NCBI RefSeq assembly: GCF_009184865.1
Contig: NZ_CP045096.1
Location: 5,766,001 to 5,830,000 of the forward strand
DNA length: 64,000 bases
Direction: 5' to 3'
Source: Streptomyces phaeolivaceus
GTDB lineage: Bacteria > Actinomycetota > Actinomycetes > Streptomycetales > Streptomycetaceae
The notes beneath the pieces are model-generated. The model did no database searches and was not told the origin of the DNA. It worked only from the letters and a program-made list of their open reading frames with translations. A program made the translations under genes and the position numbers. Position 1 is the first letter of the stretch; each line of letters begins with the position of its first letter. Of the stretch, positions 34,487 to 43,240 are shown piece by piece.

Positions 34487-36782
34487 GCCAGGCGCGGGCC
34501 GTGTGGAAGGCGCGCTCGGCGAAGCCCGCGCCGCCGGGGTGGCCGTCGTAGACGAAGACCGTCGGGAGCAGGGTGTCCGGGTGGAGCGGGACCGAGACGC
34601 CGCCGATGTCCCAGCGGTCGCAGGTCGCGAAGAGGGGCAGCATGCCGATCGAGGCGTGCTCGGCGGCGTGCAGGGCGCCGCCGAGGATCTCGGGATTGAT
34701 CCGGGCCGCGTCGAGTTGGTCCTCGGTGACGGTCCACCAGACGGCACGGGTGCGCAGCGTACGCGGAGGGAGGTCGAGTTTGGACTCGCCGAGGACCTCG
34801 CCGGTGATGAGGCGGCGACGGAGGAAGGAGACGACCTGGTTGGTGACTTCGACGGAGCCGTAGCACAAGCGGCCGTCGCCCCAGGGGACTTCGGTGTCGG
34901 TCTCCAGGACGGAGATGGCGGTGGTGTCGCGGGCGACCGTCGAATAGGGCGGGTCGGCCTGTTCGACGAGGGCGACGGAGTCCTCCAGGTCCAGATCGCG
35001 CACCAGGTACGTACGGCCCTGGTGCAGATGGACCGCGCCCTCGTGGACGGTGGTGTGGGCGGCGCCGGCGTCGACCGTGCCGAGGAGGCGGCCCGTGCCG
35101 GTCTCGACGACCTGGACGGGGCGACCGCCCTGGCCCCGGATGTCGGCGAGGTCGGCGGCGCGTTCGCGGCGGGTCCAGTGCCAGGCCTTGGCGCGGCGGC
35201 GGAGCAGTTTCGCGGCCTCCAGCTGCGGGAGCAGGTCCTCGCAGGCGGGGCCGAACAGGGCGAGGTCCTCGTCCGTCAGGGGGAGTTCCGCGGCGGCGGC
35301 GCAGAGGTGGGGGGCGAGGACGTACGGGTTGTCGGGGTCGAGGACGGTCGATTCCACCGGTCGGTCGAACAGGGCCTCCGGGTGGTGGACCAGGAAGGTG
35401 TCCAGCGGGTCGTCGCGGGCGACGAGGACGGCGAGCGCGCCCTGCCCGGCGCGTCCGGCGCGTCCGGCCTGCTGCCAGAGGGAGGCGCGGGTGCCCGGGT
35501 AGCCGGCGATGAGGACGGCGTCCAGGCCGGAGATGTCGATGCCGAGTTCGAGGGCGGTGGTGGCGGCGAGGCCGAGGAGTTCGCCGGAGTGGAGGGCGCG
35601 TTCGAGGGCCCGGCGTTCCTCGGGGAGGTAGCCGCCGCGGTAGGCGGCGACGCGGCGGGCGAGGGAGCGGTCGACCTCGGCCAGGCGCTCCTGGGCGATC
35701 ACGGAGATCAGTTCGGCGCCGCGCCGGGAGCGTACGAAGGCGACCGAGCGGACGCCCTGGACGGTCAGGTCGGTGAGCAGGTCGGCCGTCTCGGCGATGG
35801 CCGTACGCCGTACGGGCGCGCCCTTCTCGCCGTGCAGCTCGGTGAGCGGGGGTTCCCAGAGGGCGAACACCAGTTCACCACGGGGTGAGGCGTCGTCCGC
35901 GACCTCGATGACCGGGACGCCGGTGAGGCGGCGGGCGGCGACCGAGGGCTCGGCGGAGGTGGCGGAGGCGAGGAGGAAGACGGGGTCGGCGCCGTAGCGG
36001 GCGCAGAGGCGGCGCAGGCGGCGCAGCACCTGGGCCACGTGGGAGCCGAAGACGCCGCGATAGGTGTGGCACTCGTCGATGACGACGTACTTGAGGGCGC
36101 GCAGGAAGGAGGACCAGCGAGGGTGGGAGGGGAGGATCCCGCGGTGGAGCATGTCGGGGTTGGTGAGGACGTAGTTGGCGTACTGGCGGACCCATTCGCG
36201 TTCCTCGACGGGGGTGTCGCCGTCGTACACGGCCGGGCGCACGGCGTTTCCCAGCGGTTGTGAAAGTTCCTTCACCGATCGGCGCTGATCCGCCGCCAGG
36301 GCCTTGGTGGGGGCCAGGTAGAGGGTGGTCGCGCCACGGCCGTTGGGGGCCTCGGAGCCGTCCAGGAGGCGGGAGAGGACCGGGACGAGGTAGGCCAGCG
36401 ACTTGCCGGAGGCGGTGCCCGTGGCGACGACGACCGAGTCGCCGTCCAGCGCGTGCTCGGCGACGAGTGCCTGGTGGGCCCAGGGATGTTCGATTCCGGC
36501 GGCCTGTACGGCGGCGATGACCTCCGCTCGGATCCGGTCGGGCCAGACGGCATGGCGACCCGCGCGCGGGGGCACATGCTCCGTATGAGTGATGCGCGAA
36601 GCCCGGCTCGGGCCCGAGGCGAGCCGGTCCAGGACCGTGCCCGGCGAGGGGCTGGAGGCGGTGTCCGTCGGGGATCGATCGGGTCGGTGATTCTTGGCCA
36701 TCGGCATCGAGTGTGTCACCGGCGTGACGGACAATGGAGCCAAGGCGTCGTGCACGCCTGCCGGTAAGTGATTGAATGCCAT
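34308..36782 (-). CDS. DEAD/DEAH-box helicase, MrfA/YprA-like
   Basis: An 824-aa SF2 helicase with C-terminal DUF1998 zinc region. Motifs: ATGTASGKS (I), PTKALAADQ (Ia), DECHTY (II), ASAT (III), GRAGRAGQ (VI). Four cysteines near the end (SCECDAGCPSCIQSPKCG) match the zinc cluster in B. subtilis MrfA, which repairs mitomycin-type damage. So DNA repair is likely. The start at 36782 keeps a conserved N-terminus; ATG 36707 is an alternative. Divergent from bldG, convergent with the TadE-like gene. Confidence 0.9.
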   Translation of the reverse strand: MAFNHLPAGVHDALAPLSVTPVTHSMPMAKNHRPDRSPTDTASSPSPGTVLDRLASGPSRASRITHTEHVPPRAGRHAVWPDRIRAEVIAAVQAAGIEHPWAHQALVAEHALDGDSVVVATGTASGKSLAYLVPVLSRLLDGSEAPNGRGATTLYLAPTKALAADQRRSVKELSQPLGNAVRPAVYDGDTPVEEREWVRQYANYVLTNPDMLHRGILPSHPRWSSFLRALKYVVIDECHTYRGVFGSHVAQVLRRLRRLCARYGADPVFLLASATSAEPSVAARRLTGVPVIEVADDASPRGELVFALWEPPLTELHGEKGAPVRRTAIAETADLLTDLTVQGVRSVAFVRSRRGAELISVIAQERLAEVDRSLARRVAAYRGGYLPEERRALERALHSGELLGLAATTALELGIDISGLDAVLIAGYPGTRASLWQQAGRAGRAGQGALAVLVARDDPLDTFLVHHPEALFDRPVESTVLDPDNPYVLAPHLCAAAAELPLTDEDLALFGPACEDLLPQLEAAKLLRRRAKAWHWTRRERAADLADIRGQGGRPVQVVETGTGRLLGTVDAGAAHTTVHEGAVHLHQGRTYLVRDLDLEDSVALVEQADPPYSTVARDTTAISVLETDTEVPWGDGRLCYGSVEVTNQVVSFLRRRLITGEVLGESKLDLPPRTLRTRAVWWTVTEDQLDAARINPEILGGALHAAEHASIGMLPLFATCDRWDIGGVSVPLHPDTLLPTVFVYDGHPGGAGFAERAFHTARAWLTATREAISSCECDAGCPSCIQSPKCGNGNDPLHKRGAVRLLTELLRSAPDAPAEDRGP

Positions 36783-36865
36783 CGCGGCTGGCGAACCGTC
36801 CCGGGGGCTTTCAAGCCGAGGTGTCCCGAGGGGCGAACGCTCGATAGCAAGGTGCTGGAGGATCC

Positions 36866-37207
36866 GTGGACCTGTCCCTGTCGACCCGTACCGTCGGCGA
36901 TCGTACGGTCGTCGAGGTCGGTGGCGAAATCGACGTATATACCGCGCCCAAGCTGCGTGAGCAGCTGGTCGAGCTGGTCAACGACGGGAGTTTCCACCTC
37001 GTCGTCGACATGGAGGGCGTCGACTTCCTCGACTCCACCGGGCTCGGCGTGTTGGTGGGCGGCCTGAAGCGCGTACGGGCCCATGAGGGCTCGCTGCGTC
37101 TGGTGTGCAACCAGGAGCGGATTTTGAAGATCTTCCGCATCACCGGTCTGACCAAGGTGTTCCCGATTCACACCTCGGTCGACGAAGCGGTGGCTGCCAC
37201 CGACTGA
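36866..37207 (+). CDS. bldG: Anti-anti-sigma factor BldG
   Basis: A 113-aa STAS-domain anti-anti-sigma factor needed for aerial hyphae and antibiotic production in Streptomyces. The phosphorylated serine is Ser57 in [12 protein letters not shown]. The sequence ([21 protein letters not shown]) matches the recalled BldG. The GTG start at 36866 is preceded by a GGAGG-like GGAGGATCC site. It is followed by its likely anti-sigma partner 108 bases on, as in S. coelicolor. Confidence 0.95.
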   Translation: MDLSLSTRTVGDRTVVEVGGEIDVYTAPKLREQLVELVNDGSFHLVVDMEGVDFLDSTGLGVLVGGLKRVRAHEGSLRLVCNQERILKIFRITGLTKVFPIHTSVDEAVAATD

Positions 37208-37315
37208 TCGTGCCCACCCGGGCCCAGCGCCCGGTACGGCAAGAGACAAGTGAGGGGGGACCGGGCCCGAGGGCCCGGCCCTTCGACAGCACGCCCGTAG
37301 TTCCGAGGGGGATGC

Positions 37316-37747
37316 ATGGCCACCGTTGAACTCCGCTTCAGCGCGCTGCCCGAGCACGTCCGGACCGCCCGACTGGTGGCGGCAGCGGTGGCGCGCAGGT
37401 CCGGAGTGGACGAGGCCGTCCTCGACGAGGTCAGGTTGGCCGTCGGCGAGGCGTGCACCCGTGCCGTCGGACTGCATCAGAGCAGCGGTATCTCGGCGCC
37501 GGTGCGGGTGTTGCTGATCGAGGAGGAGAAGCAGTTCTCCATCGAGGTCGGCGACGAGGCGCCGCACGCCGTCCCCGGTGACCGGTCATCGGGCGCCGGC
37601 GACGGGGACGCCGAGATCGAGGAGGACGACATGGGCCTCGCGGTCATCAGCGGCCTCGTCGACGACGTCGAGGTCTCGGCCGGGGAGAACGGCGGGTTGA
37701 TCCGTATGACCTGGCCGACGACACCGTCGATCGCGGTCCTGCCCTGA
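37316..37747 (+). CDS. Anti-sigma factor, HATPase kinase (ApgA-like)
   Basis: A 143-aa GHKL-type ATP-binding protein of the RsbW/SpoIIAB class. The N-box is visible in VRLAVGEACTRAV, with the G motif at DMGLAVISGLVDDVEV. It would phosphorylate BldG and/or bind a sigma factor. A Ser/Gly/Asp insertion (residues ~85-105) separates the boxes. It corresponds to SCO3548, reported to interact with BldG. A terminator hairpin follows at 37790. Confidence 0.9.
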   Translation: MATVELRFSALPEHVRTARLVAAAVARRSGVDEAVLDEVRLAVGEACTRAVGLHQSSGISAPVRVLLIEEEKQFSIEVGDEAPHAVPGDRSSGAGDGDAEIEEDDMGLAVISGLVDDVEVSAGENGGLIRMTWPTTPSIAVLP

Positions 37748-37757
37748 TCTTCTCCCC

Positions 37758-37789
37758 TTCACGTAGTACCGAGTTCACGTAGTACCGAG
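37758..37789. repeat. Two tandem copies of TTCACGTAGTACCGAG
   Basis: A perfect 16-bp unit repeated once without a spacer, immediately before the terminator hairpin. The TTCACG part recurs several times downstream before hppA. Confidence 0.85.
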
Positions 37790-37812
37790 AGGGCCCTGCT
37801 GAGCAGGGCCCT
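37790..37812 (+). terminator. Terminator of the bldG-anti-sigma operon
   Basis: AGGGCCCTGC (37790-37799), loop TGA, GCAGGGCCCT (37803-37812), followed by TTCACGTTTTCCC. A perfect 10-bp stem with a short U-rich tail 43 bases after the anti-sigma stop. Confidence 0.85.
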
Positions 37813-37944
37813 TCACGTTTTCCCGGCAGTTATTCCGATCACCGTTCATCGGAACACCGGAATTCGTGAAGTAATTCACGATCATTCACGTGATAATTGA
37901 TCAAGTGTCAATGCCTTTGAGGCGTTACTTCTTTCGAGTAGCGT
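37812..37944 (+). promoter_or_regulatory. hppA control region with TTCACG cluster and palindromes
   Basis: AT-rich gap before hppA. TTCACG(T/A) occurs at 37812, 37875 and 37885 here plus the two upstream repeats, and inverted (CGTGAA) at 37865. TCGTGAA-GTAA-TTCACGA (37864-37881) is a perfect inverted repeat. TTGAGG (37917) with TAGCGT (37939), 16-bp spacing, is a possible sigma-HrdB-type promoter; start of transcription would be ~125 bases before hppA. Confidence 0.45.
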
Positions 37945-38074
37945 GGGCGGGTGCGGATCATTTGCTGAAGGGCATGTGAAGGCCAATTCCGTTTCCCGCG
38001 CACTGTTTTGGTCAGGTGCACCTCCCTACAATCCGTCCACATCTTGAGCTCAGCCCCAGCGTCAAGGAGGACGA

Positions 38075-40480
38075 ATGGCGGGGCTTTCTACCCCTCAAAG
38101 GTTTGACCACACCGCGAACTTCGCAGCCGCGGTACTGACCGACGAAAACCGGATCATCGTCATGTTGATCGGCGTCGTGGCCCTGGCCGCGCTCGCCGTC
38201 GCCGGGGTCCTGGTGCGCCAGGTGCTCGCGGCGGGCGAGGGCACCGACAGCATGAAGAAGATCGCGACGGCGATCCAGGAAGGCGCGAACGCCTATCTGG
38301 CACGGCAGTTGCGCACGCTCGGCGTATTCGCCGTCGTCGTGTTCTTCCTGCTCATGCTGCTTCCGGCCGACGACTGGAATCAGCGCGCCGGTCGATCGGT
38401 GTTCTTCTTGATCGGCGCGGCGTTCTCGGCGGCCACCGGTTATATCGGTATGTGGCTCGCCGTACGCAGCAATGTGCGCGTCGCCGCGGCGGCCCGGGAA
38501 GCGACACCGGCGGAGGGCGAGCCGGAAAAGGATCTCACCGCCGTCTCGCACAAGGCGATGAAGATCGCATTTCGCACCGGCGGCGTCGTCGGCATGTTCA
38601 CGGTGGGGCTCGGCCTCCTCGGCGCGTCCTGTGTGGTCCTCGTGTACGCGGCCGACGCGCCGAAGGTGCTGGAGGGCTTCGGCCTCGGGGCCGCGCTCAT
38701 CGCCATGTTCATGCGGGTCGGCGGCGGCATCTTCACCAAGGCCGCCGACGTCGGCGCGGACCTGGTCGGCAAGGTCGAGCAGGGCATTCCGGAGGACGAC
38801 CCGCGCAATGCCGCGACCATCGCCGACAATGTGGGCGACAACGTCGGCGACTGCGCCGGCATGGCGGCCGACCTCTTCGAGTCGTACGCCGTGACGCTCG
38901 TCGCCGCGCTGATCCTCGGCAAGGCGGCGTTCGGCGACGCCGGGCTCGCGTTCCCGCTCATCGTGCCCGCGATCGGCGTACTCACCGCGATGATCGGCAT
39001 CTTCGCGGTGGCCCCCCGCCGCACCGACCGCAGCGGTATGTCCGCCATCAACCGCGGCTTCTTCATCTCCGCGGTGATCTCGCTGGTGCTCGTCGCCATC
39101 GCCGTCTACGCCTACCTGCCGTCGTCGTACGCCGACCTCGAAGGCGTCACGGACACGGCGATCCAGGGCCACGCCGGCGATCCGCGGGTCCTCGCGGTCG
39201 TCGCGGTGGCCATCGGCATCCTGCTGGCGGCGCTGATCCAGCAACTGACCGGCTACTTCACCGAGACCACCCGGCGTCCCGTGAAGGACATCGGCAAGAG
39301 TTCGCTGACCGGCGCGGCCACCGTCGTCCTCGCCGGAATCTCCATCGGACTCGAATCGGCCGTCTACACCGCCCTGTTGATCGGTCTCGGCGTGTACGGG
39401 GCGTTCCTGCTCGGCGGTACGTCGATCATGCTCGCGCTGTTCGCGGTGGCGCTGGCCGGTACCGGTCTGCTCACCACGGTCGGTGTCATCGTCGCCATGG
39501 ACACCTTCGGGCCGGTCTCCGACAACGCGCAGGGCATCGCCGAGATGTCCGGTGACGTCGAGGGCGCGGGCGCGCAGGTGCTCACCGACCTGGACGCCGT
39601 CGGCAACACCACCAAGGCCATCACCAAGGGCATCGCCATCGCCACGGCCGTGCTCGCCGCCGCCGCGCTCTTCGGCTCGTACCGCGACGCGATCCTCACG
39701 GCCGCGAACGACGTCGGGGAGAGGGTCTCCGGCGAGGGCGCGCCCATGAACCTGATGATGGACATCTCGCAGCCCAACAACCTGGTCGGGCTCATCGCGG
39801 GCGCCGCGGTCGTCTTCCTCTTCTCGGGGCTGGCGATCAACGCGGTCGCGCGGTCGGCCGGTTCGGTGGTCTACGAGGTGCGGCGGCAGTTCCGCGAGCG
39901 GCCCGGGATCATGGACTACACCGAGCAGCCGGAGTACGGCCGGGTCGTCGACATCTGCACCAAGGACGCCCTGCGGGAGTTGGCCACGCCCGGTCTGCTC
40001 GCCGTCATGGCGCCGATCGCGATCGGGTTCTCGCTCGGGGTCGGCGCGCTCGGCGCCTATCTCGCAGGTGCCATCGGGACCGGCACGCTGATGGCGGTGT
40101 TCCTCGCCAACTCCGGTGGCGCGTGGGACAACGCGAAGAAGCTCGTCGAGGACGGTCATCACGGTGGCAAGGGCAGCGAGGCCCATGCCGCGACCGTCAT
40201 CGGCGACACTGTGGGCGACCCGTTCAAGGACACGGCGGGACCGGCCATCAACCCGCTGCTGAAGGTGATGAACCTCGTCGCGCTGCTCATCGCGCCCGCG
40301 GTCGTCCAGTTCAGCTACGGCGAGGACAAGAGCGTCGCGCTGCGGGTCACCATCGCGGTGGCCTCGATCGCCGTGATCGTCGGGGCGGTGTACGTGTCCA
40401 AGCGGCGCGGTATCGCCGTGGGTGACGAAGGCAACTCCGAGCGGGTGGCCAAGTCGGCGGATCCAGCGGTGGTTTCGTAG
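38075..40480 (+). CDS. hppA: K+-independent H+-translocating pyrophosphatase
   Basis: An 801-aa membrane pyrophosphatase with ~16 spans that couples PPi hydrolysis to proton pumping. The substrate loops are intact (DVGADLVGKVEQGIPEDDPRN; DNVGDNVGDCAGMAADLFESY; a late DTVGDPFKDTAGPAINPL). The subtype-defining position is Lys514 in GNTTKAITKG; K+-dependent forms have Ala (GNTTAA), so this is the K+-independent class. ATG at 38075 after AAGGAGG. Followed by a strong terminator. Confidence 0.96.
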   Translation: MAGLSTPQRFDHTANFAAAVLTDENRIIVMLIGVVALAALAVAGVLVRQVLAAGEGTDSMKKIATAIQEGANAYLARQLRTLGVFAVVVFFLLMLLPADDWNQRAGRSVFFLIGAAFSAATGYIGMWLAVRSNVRVAAAAREATPAEGEPEKDLTAVSHKAMKIAFRTGGVVGMFTVGLGLLGASCVVLVYAADAPKVLEGFGLGAALIAMFMRVGGGIFTKAADVGADLVGKVEQGIPEDDPRNAATIADNVGDNVGDCAGMAADLFESYAVTLVAALILGKAAFGDAGLAFPLIVPAIGVLTAMIGIFAVAPRRTDRSGMSAINRGFFISAVISLVLVAIAVYAYLPSSYADLEGVTDTAIQGHAGDPRVLAVVAVAIGILLAALIQQLTGYFTETTRRPVKDIGKSSLTGAATVVLAGISIGLESAVYTALLIGLGVYGAFLLGGTSIMLALFAVALAGTGLLTTVGVIVAMDTFGPVSDNAQGIAEMSGDVEGAGAQVLTDLDAVGNTTKAITKGIAIATAVLAAAALFGSYRDAILTAANDVGERVSGEGAPMNLMMDISQPNNLVGLIAGAAVVFLFSGLAINAVARSAGSVVYEVRRQFRERPGIMDYTEQPEYGRVVDICTKDALRELATPGLLAVMAPIAIGFSLGVGALGAYLAGAIGTGTLMAVFLANSGGAWDNAKKLVEDGHHGGKGSEAHAATVIGDTVGDPFKDTAGPAINPLLKVMNLVALLIAPAVVQFSYGEDKSVALRVTIAVASIAVIVGAVYVSKRRGIAVGDEGNSERVAKSADPAVVS

Positions 40481-40522
40481 ACGGTCCTCCGGCCGGGCCT
40501 ACGAGGGTCCTGCTCAAGGGGC

Positions 40523-40560
40523 GGGCGGGCGGCGCGTGTTGACGCGTCGGCCGCCCGCCC
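40523..40560 (+). terminator. hppA terminator
   Basis: GGGCGGGCGGC (40523-40533) / GCCGCCCGCCC (40550-40560), perfect 11-bp stem with an inner GCG/CGC pairing, followed by TTGTCTGT. Confidence 0.85.
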
Positions 40561-40704
40561 TTGTCTGTGCCGGCGCTCTCCGTGAGCCTTCTCTCTCTTG
40601 GTTCAAACGGTTACAAAAGGGCGCACCGGGGGTGCTCAGCACACAGGTGGCTCCCATTCGGCGTGTATGTTCCGGGGCCGAGAGCCATGGAAGGGACCGA
40701 TCCG

Positions 40705-41292
40705 GTGAACAAGAAGCTCGCGGCCGCACTGTCCGGCGGTGCGGTACTGGTACTGGCGCTGTCCGGCTGCGGCGGCGACGACGAGACGAACGACAAGCTG
40801 AACTCCTGGGCCAAGGAGGTCTGCGACTCCGTACAGCCGCAGATCAAGAAGATCGCGGCGGCCAACGCCTCGATCCAGAAGGAGACCTCGGACGACAGCG
40901 CACCGGCGGACGTGCAGAAGGCCGACTCCCAGGGCTTCCAGGACATCTCCGACGCCTACAAGGCGATGGCGACGGCCATTCAGCGGGCCGGGGCGCCGGA
41001 TGTCGAGGACGGCGCGAAGAAGCAGAAGGCGGCGGTCGCCGAGCTGAACCAGCTGTCCACGGCGTACGGGGAGCTGAAGAAGAAGTCGGACGCGCTCAAC
41101 ACGAAGGACCAGGCGAAGTTCGCGGACGGGCTCGAAGGGGTCGCGACCGAGCTGGAGAAGCTGAGCAAGACCGGGAGCGACGCGCTGAAGGAGCTGGAGA
41201 AGGGGGAGGTCGGGCAGGCGATGGCCGAGCAGGAGAGCTGCAAGTCGGCGACGTCCTCCGGAGGGGTTTCGGCGCCGGCTTCCGCTTCGTGA
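40705..41292 (+). CDS. Small secreted lipoprotein, unknown function
   Basis: A 195-aa lipoprotein: basic start MNKKLAAAL, hydrophobic core, lipobox LSGC (Cys23), then a hydrophilic, Lys/Ala/Glu-rich helical domain with two conserved-looking cysteines (EVCDSV and ESCKSA). It resembles the many small actinobacterial helical lipoproteins without known function. GTG start preceded by GGAAGGGA. A terminator separates it from hppA. Confidence 0.8.
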   Translation: MNKKLAAALSGGAVLVLALSGCGGDDETNDKLNSWAKEVCDSVQPQIKKIAAANASIQKETSDDSAPADVQKADSQGFQDISDAYKAMATAIQRAGAPDVEDGAKKQKAAVAELNQLSTAYGELKKKSDALNTKDQAKFADGLEGVATELEKLSKTGSDALKELEKGEVGQAMAEQESCKSATSSGGVSAPASAS

Positions 41293-41435
41293 GCTGAGCG
41301 GGGTTGTCTCCGGCCGTGGGGTGAGCCGGGCCGCGCCGCCCCAGCGGCACGATTGGCCGCGGTCGGGGTGGCTGAGGAGCGCACGCGCGGCTGTGGCTGG
41401 GGCCGGGGTCGGGGTGCGCGGCTACGCTGGGTCGT

Positions 41436-42968
41436 GTGAGTGACTTCAGGCTGTCTTCGTTGCCCTCTGCCGACCGGTCCGATGTCGCTGTGCGGCTTCG
41501 GGAGGCGTTGCTCGGTGCCGACTTCACCGCCGACGGGCTGCTCGAACTGCTCGGGGCGTCCGCGTACGCGGCGCTGGCCCGCAGCGAGGTCGTACCGGCG
41601 CTGAGAGCGACCCGGGGCGACACGGCGCTGGAGGCGCTCGTGCGGCTGTTCCTGTTGCAGAAACCGGTCGTACGCGCGCGCGTGGACGCCGTGCTGCCCG
41701 TCGACGAGTGCGTCGAGAGCGGCTGGCTCGTCCGCGTCGGCGAGGACGGGGACGAGATCACCGCCGCCGTCGATGTGCGGCCGTACGGCGGGCCCGCAGG
41801 CGAGGACTGGTTCATCGTGTCCGACCTGGGATGCGCGGTCGGCGGGGCCGGGGGGATCGGGAGCCGGGACGAGGGTGTCGTGCTGGGCGTCGGCGGGGCC
41901 TCCACGACCCTGGCCGGGATCACCGTGCGCACGCCCGTCGCCACCGCCCTCGACCTCGGCACCGGCTCCGGGATCCAGGCGCTGCACGCCGTCCAGCACG
42001 CCACGCGCGTGACCGCGACCGATCTCAACCCGCGAGCGCTGCACATCACGGCGCTCACGCTGGCGCTCTCCGGCGCCCCGGCGGCCGATCTGCGGGAGGG
42101 CTCGCTGTTCGAGCCGGTCGGGGCGGACGAGACGTACGACCTCATCGTGTCGAACCCGCCGTTCGTGATCTCGCCCGGCGCCCGGCTGACGTACCGCGAC
42201 GGCGGGATGGGCGGGGACGAACTCTGCCAAACGCTTGTTCAACAGGCGGGGGAGCGGCTGAACGAGGGCGGGTTCGCGCAGTTCCTCGCCAACTGGCAGC
42301 ACGTGGAGGGGGAGGACTGGCAGGAGCGGCTCCGGTCCTGGGTGCCGCGCGGCTGCGACGCGTGGATCGTGCAGCGGGAGGTCCAGGACGTCACGCAGTA
42401 CGCCGAGTTGTGGCTGCGGGACGCGGGCGACCACCGCGGTGACGTGGCCGAGTACCAGGCGCGCTACGACGCGTGGCTCGACGAGTTCGAGGCGCGGAAG
42501 GTGAAGGGCGTCGGGTTCGGCTGGATCACGCTGCGGAAGTCGGCCGCCGCGGACTCCGCGCCCTCGATCACCGTCGAGGAATGGCCGCATCCGGTCGAAC
42601 AACCGCTCGGCGAGACCGTGCGGCAGCACTTCGCGCGCGTCGACTACCTGCGGGCGAACGACGACGCGGCGCTCCTCGCCGCGCACTTCCGGCTCACCAC
42701 CGAGGTCGTCCAGGAACAGGTCGGGCCGCCCGGCGCCGAGGACCCCGAGCATGTGGTGCTGCGTCAGAACCGGGGCATGCGCCGGGCCGCGAAGGTGGAC
42801 ACGGTCGGCGCGGGATTCGCCGGTGTGTGCGACGGCACGCTCAGCGCGGGGCGGATTCTGGACGCCATCGCCCAGCTGGTCGGCGAGGACCCCGTGGCGC
42901 TGCGCGACCGTACTCCCGTCCAGATCCGGCTGCTTGTGGAGCAGGGGTTCCTCGAACCGGCGCCGTGA
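41436..42968 (+). CDS. SAM-dependent methyltransferase, HemK/N6-DNA-like
   Basis: A 510-aa protein with N-terminal helical domain (~1-150), class I methyltransferase core DLGTGSGIQALHA (~170), DLNPRALHIT, and the N-methylating catalytic motif SNPPF (~236) typical of amino-group methyltransferases such as PrmC/HemK and RNA enzymes. A C-terminal ~140-aa winged-helix-like region follows. Substrate is not assigned; protein glutamine, RNA or DNA are options. GTG at 41436. Confidence 0.87.
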   Translation: MSDFRLSSLPSADRSDVAVRLREALLGADFTADGLLELLGASAYAALARSEVVPALRATRGDTALEALVRLFLLQKPVVRARVDAVLPVDECVESGWLVRVGEDGDEITAAVDVRPYGGPAGEDWFIVSDLGCAVGGAGGIGSRDEGVVLGVGGASTTLAGITVRTPVATALDLGTGSGIQALHAVQHATRVTATDLNPRALHITALTLALSGAPAADLREGSLFEPVGADETYDLIVSNPPFVISPGARLTYRDGGMGGDELCQTLVQQAGERLNEGGFAQFLANWQHVEGEDWQERLRSWVPRGCDAWIVQREVQDVTQYAELWLRDAGDHRGDVAEYQARYDAWLDEFEARKVKGVGFGWITLRKSAAADSAPSITVEEWPHPVEQPLGETVRQHFARVDYLRANDDAALLAAHFRLTTEVVQEQVGPPGAEDPEHVVLRQNRGMRRAAKVDTVGAGFAGVCDGTLSAGRILDAIAQLVGEDPVALRDRTPVQIRLLVEQGFLEPAP

Positions 42969-43240
42969 GCCACCGGGACCCCGCCCGGCCCTGTCCGGTC
43001 GCCCCTCGTGCCCGGTGACGATTTCCGTACTGTCCGATGACGGTACCGGTACCCCGCGCGGCGCCCGATCCCGTGACGTACGGGGCGGGTTGGCACCCCT
43101 GGGACACATGTGCCTCCTCTGTCTGGATTGGTCCGTAAAAGGGCTCCTGTCAGTGGTGCGTGCGAAGCTATTTTCAAGAGACGGATGCGACGTGTCCTCG
43201 GGGGAGGCACGCGCTGTCTCTGGGGGATCGGGGGGTCGCG

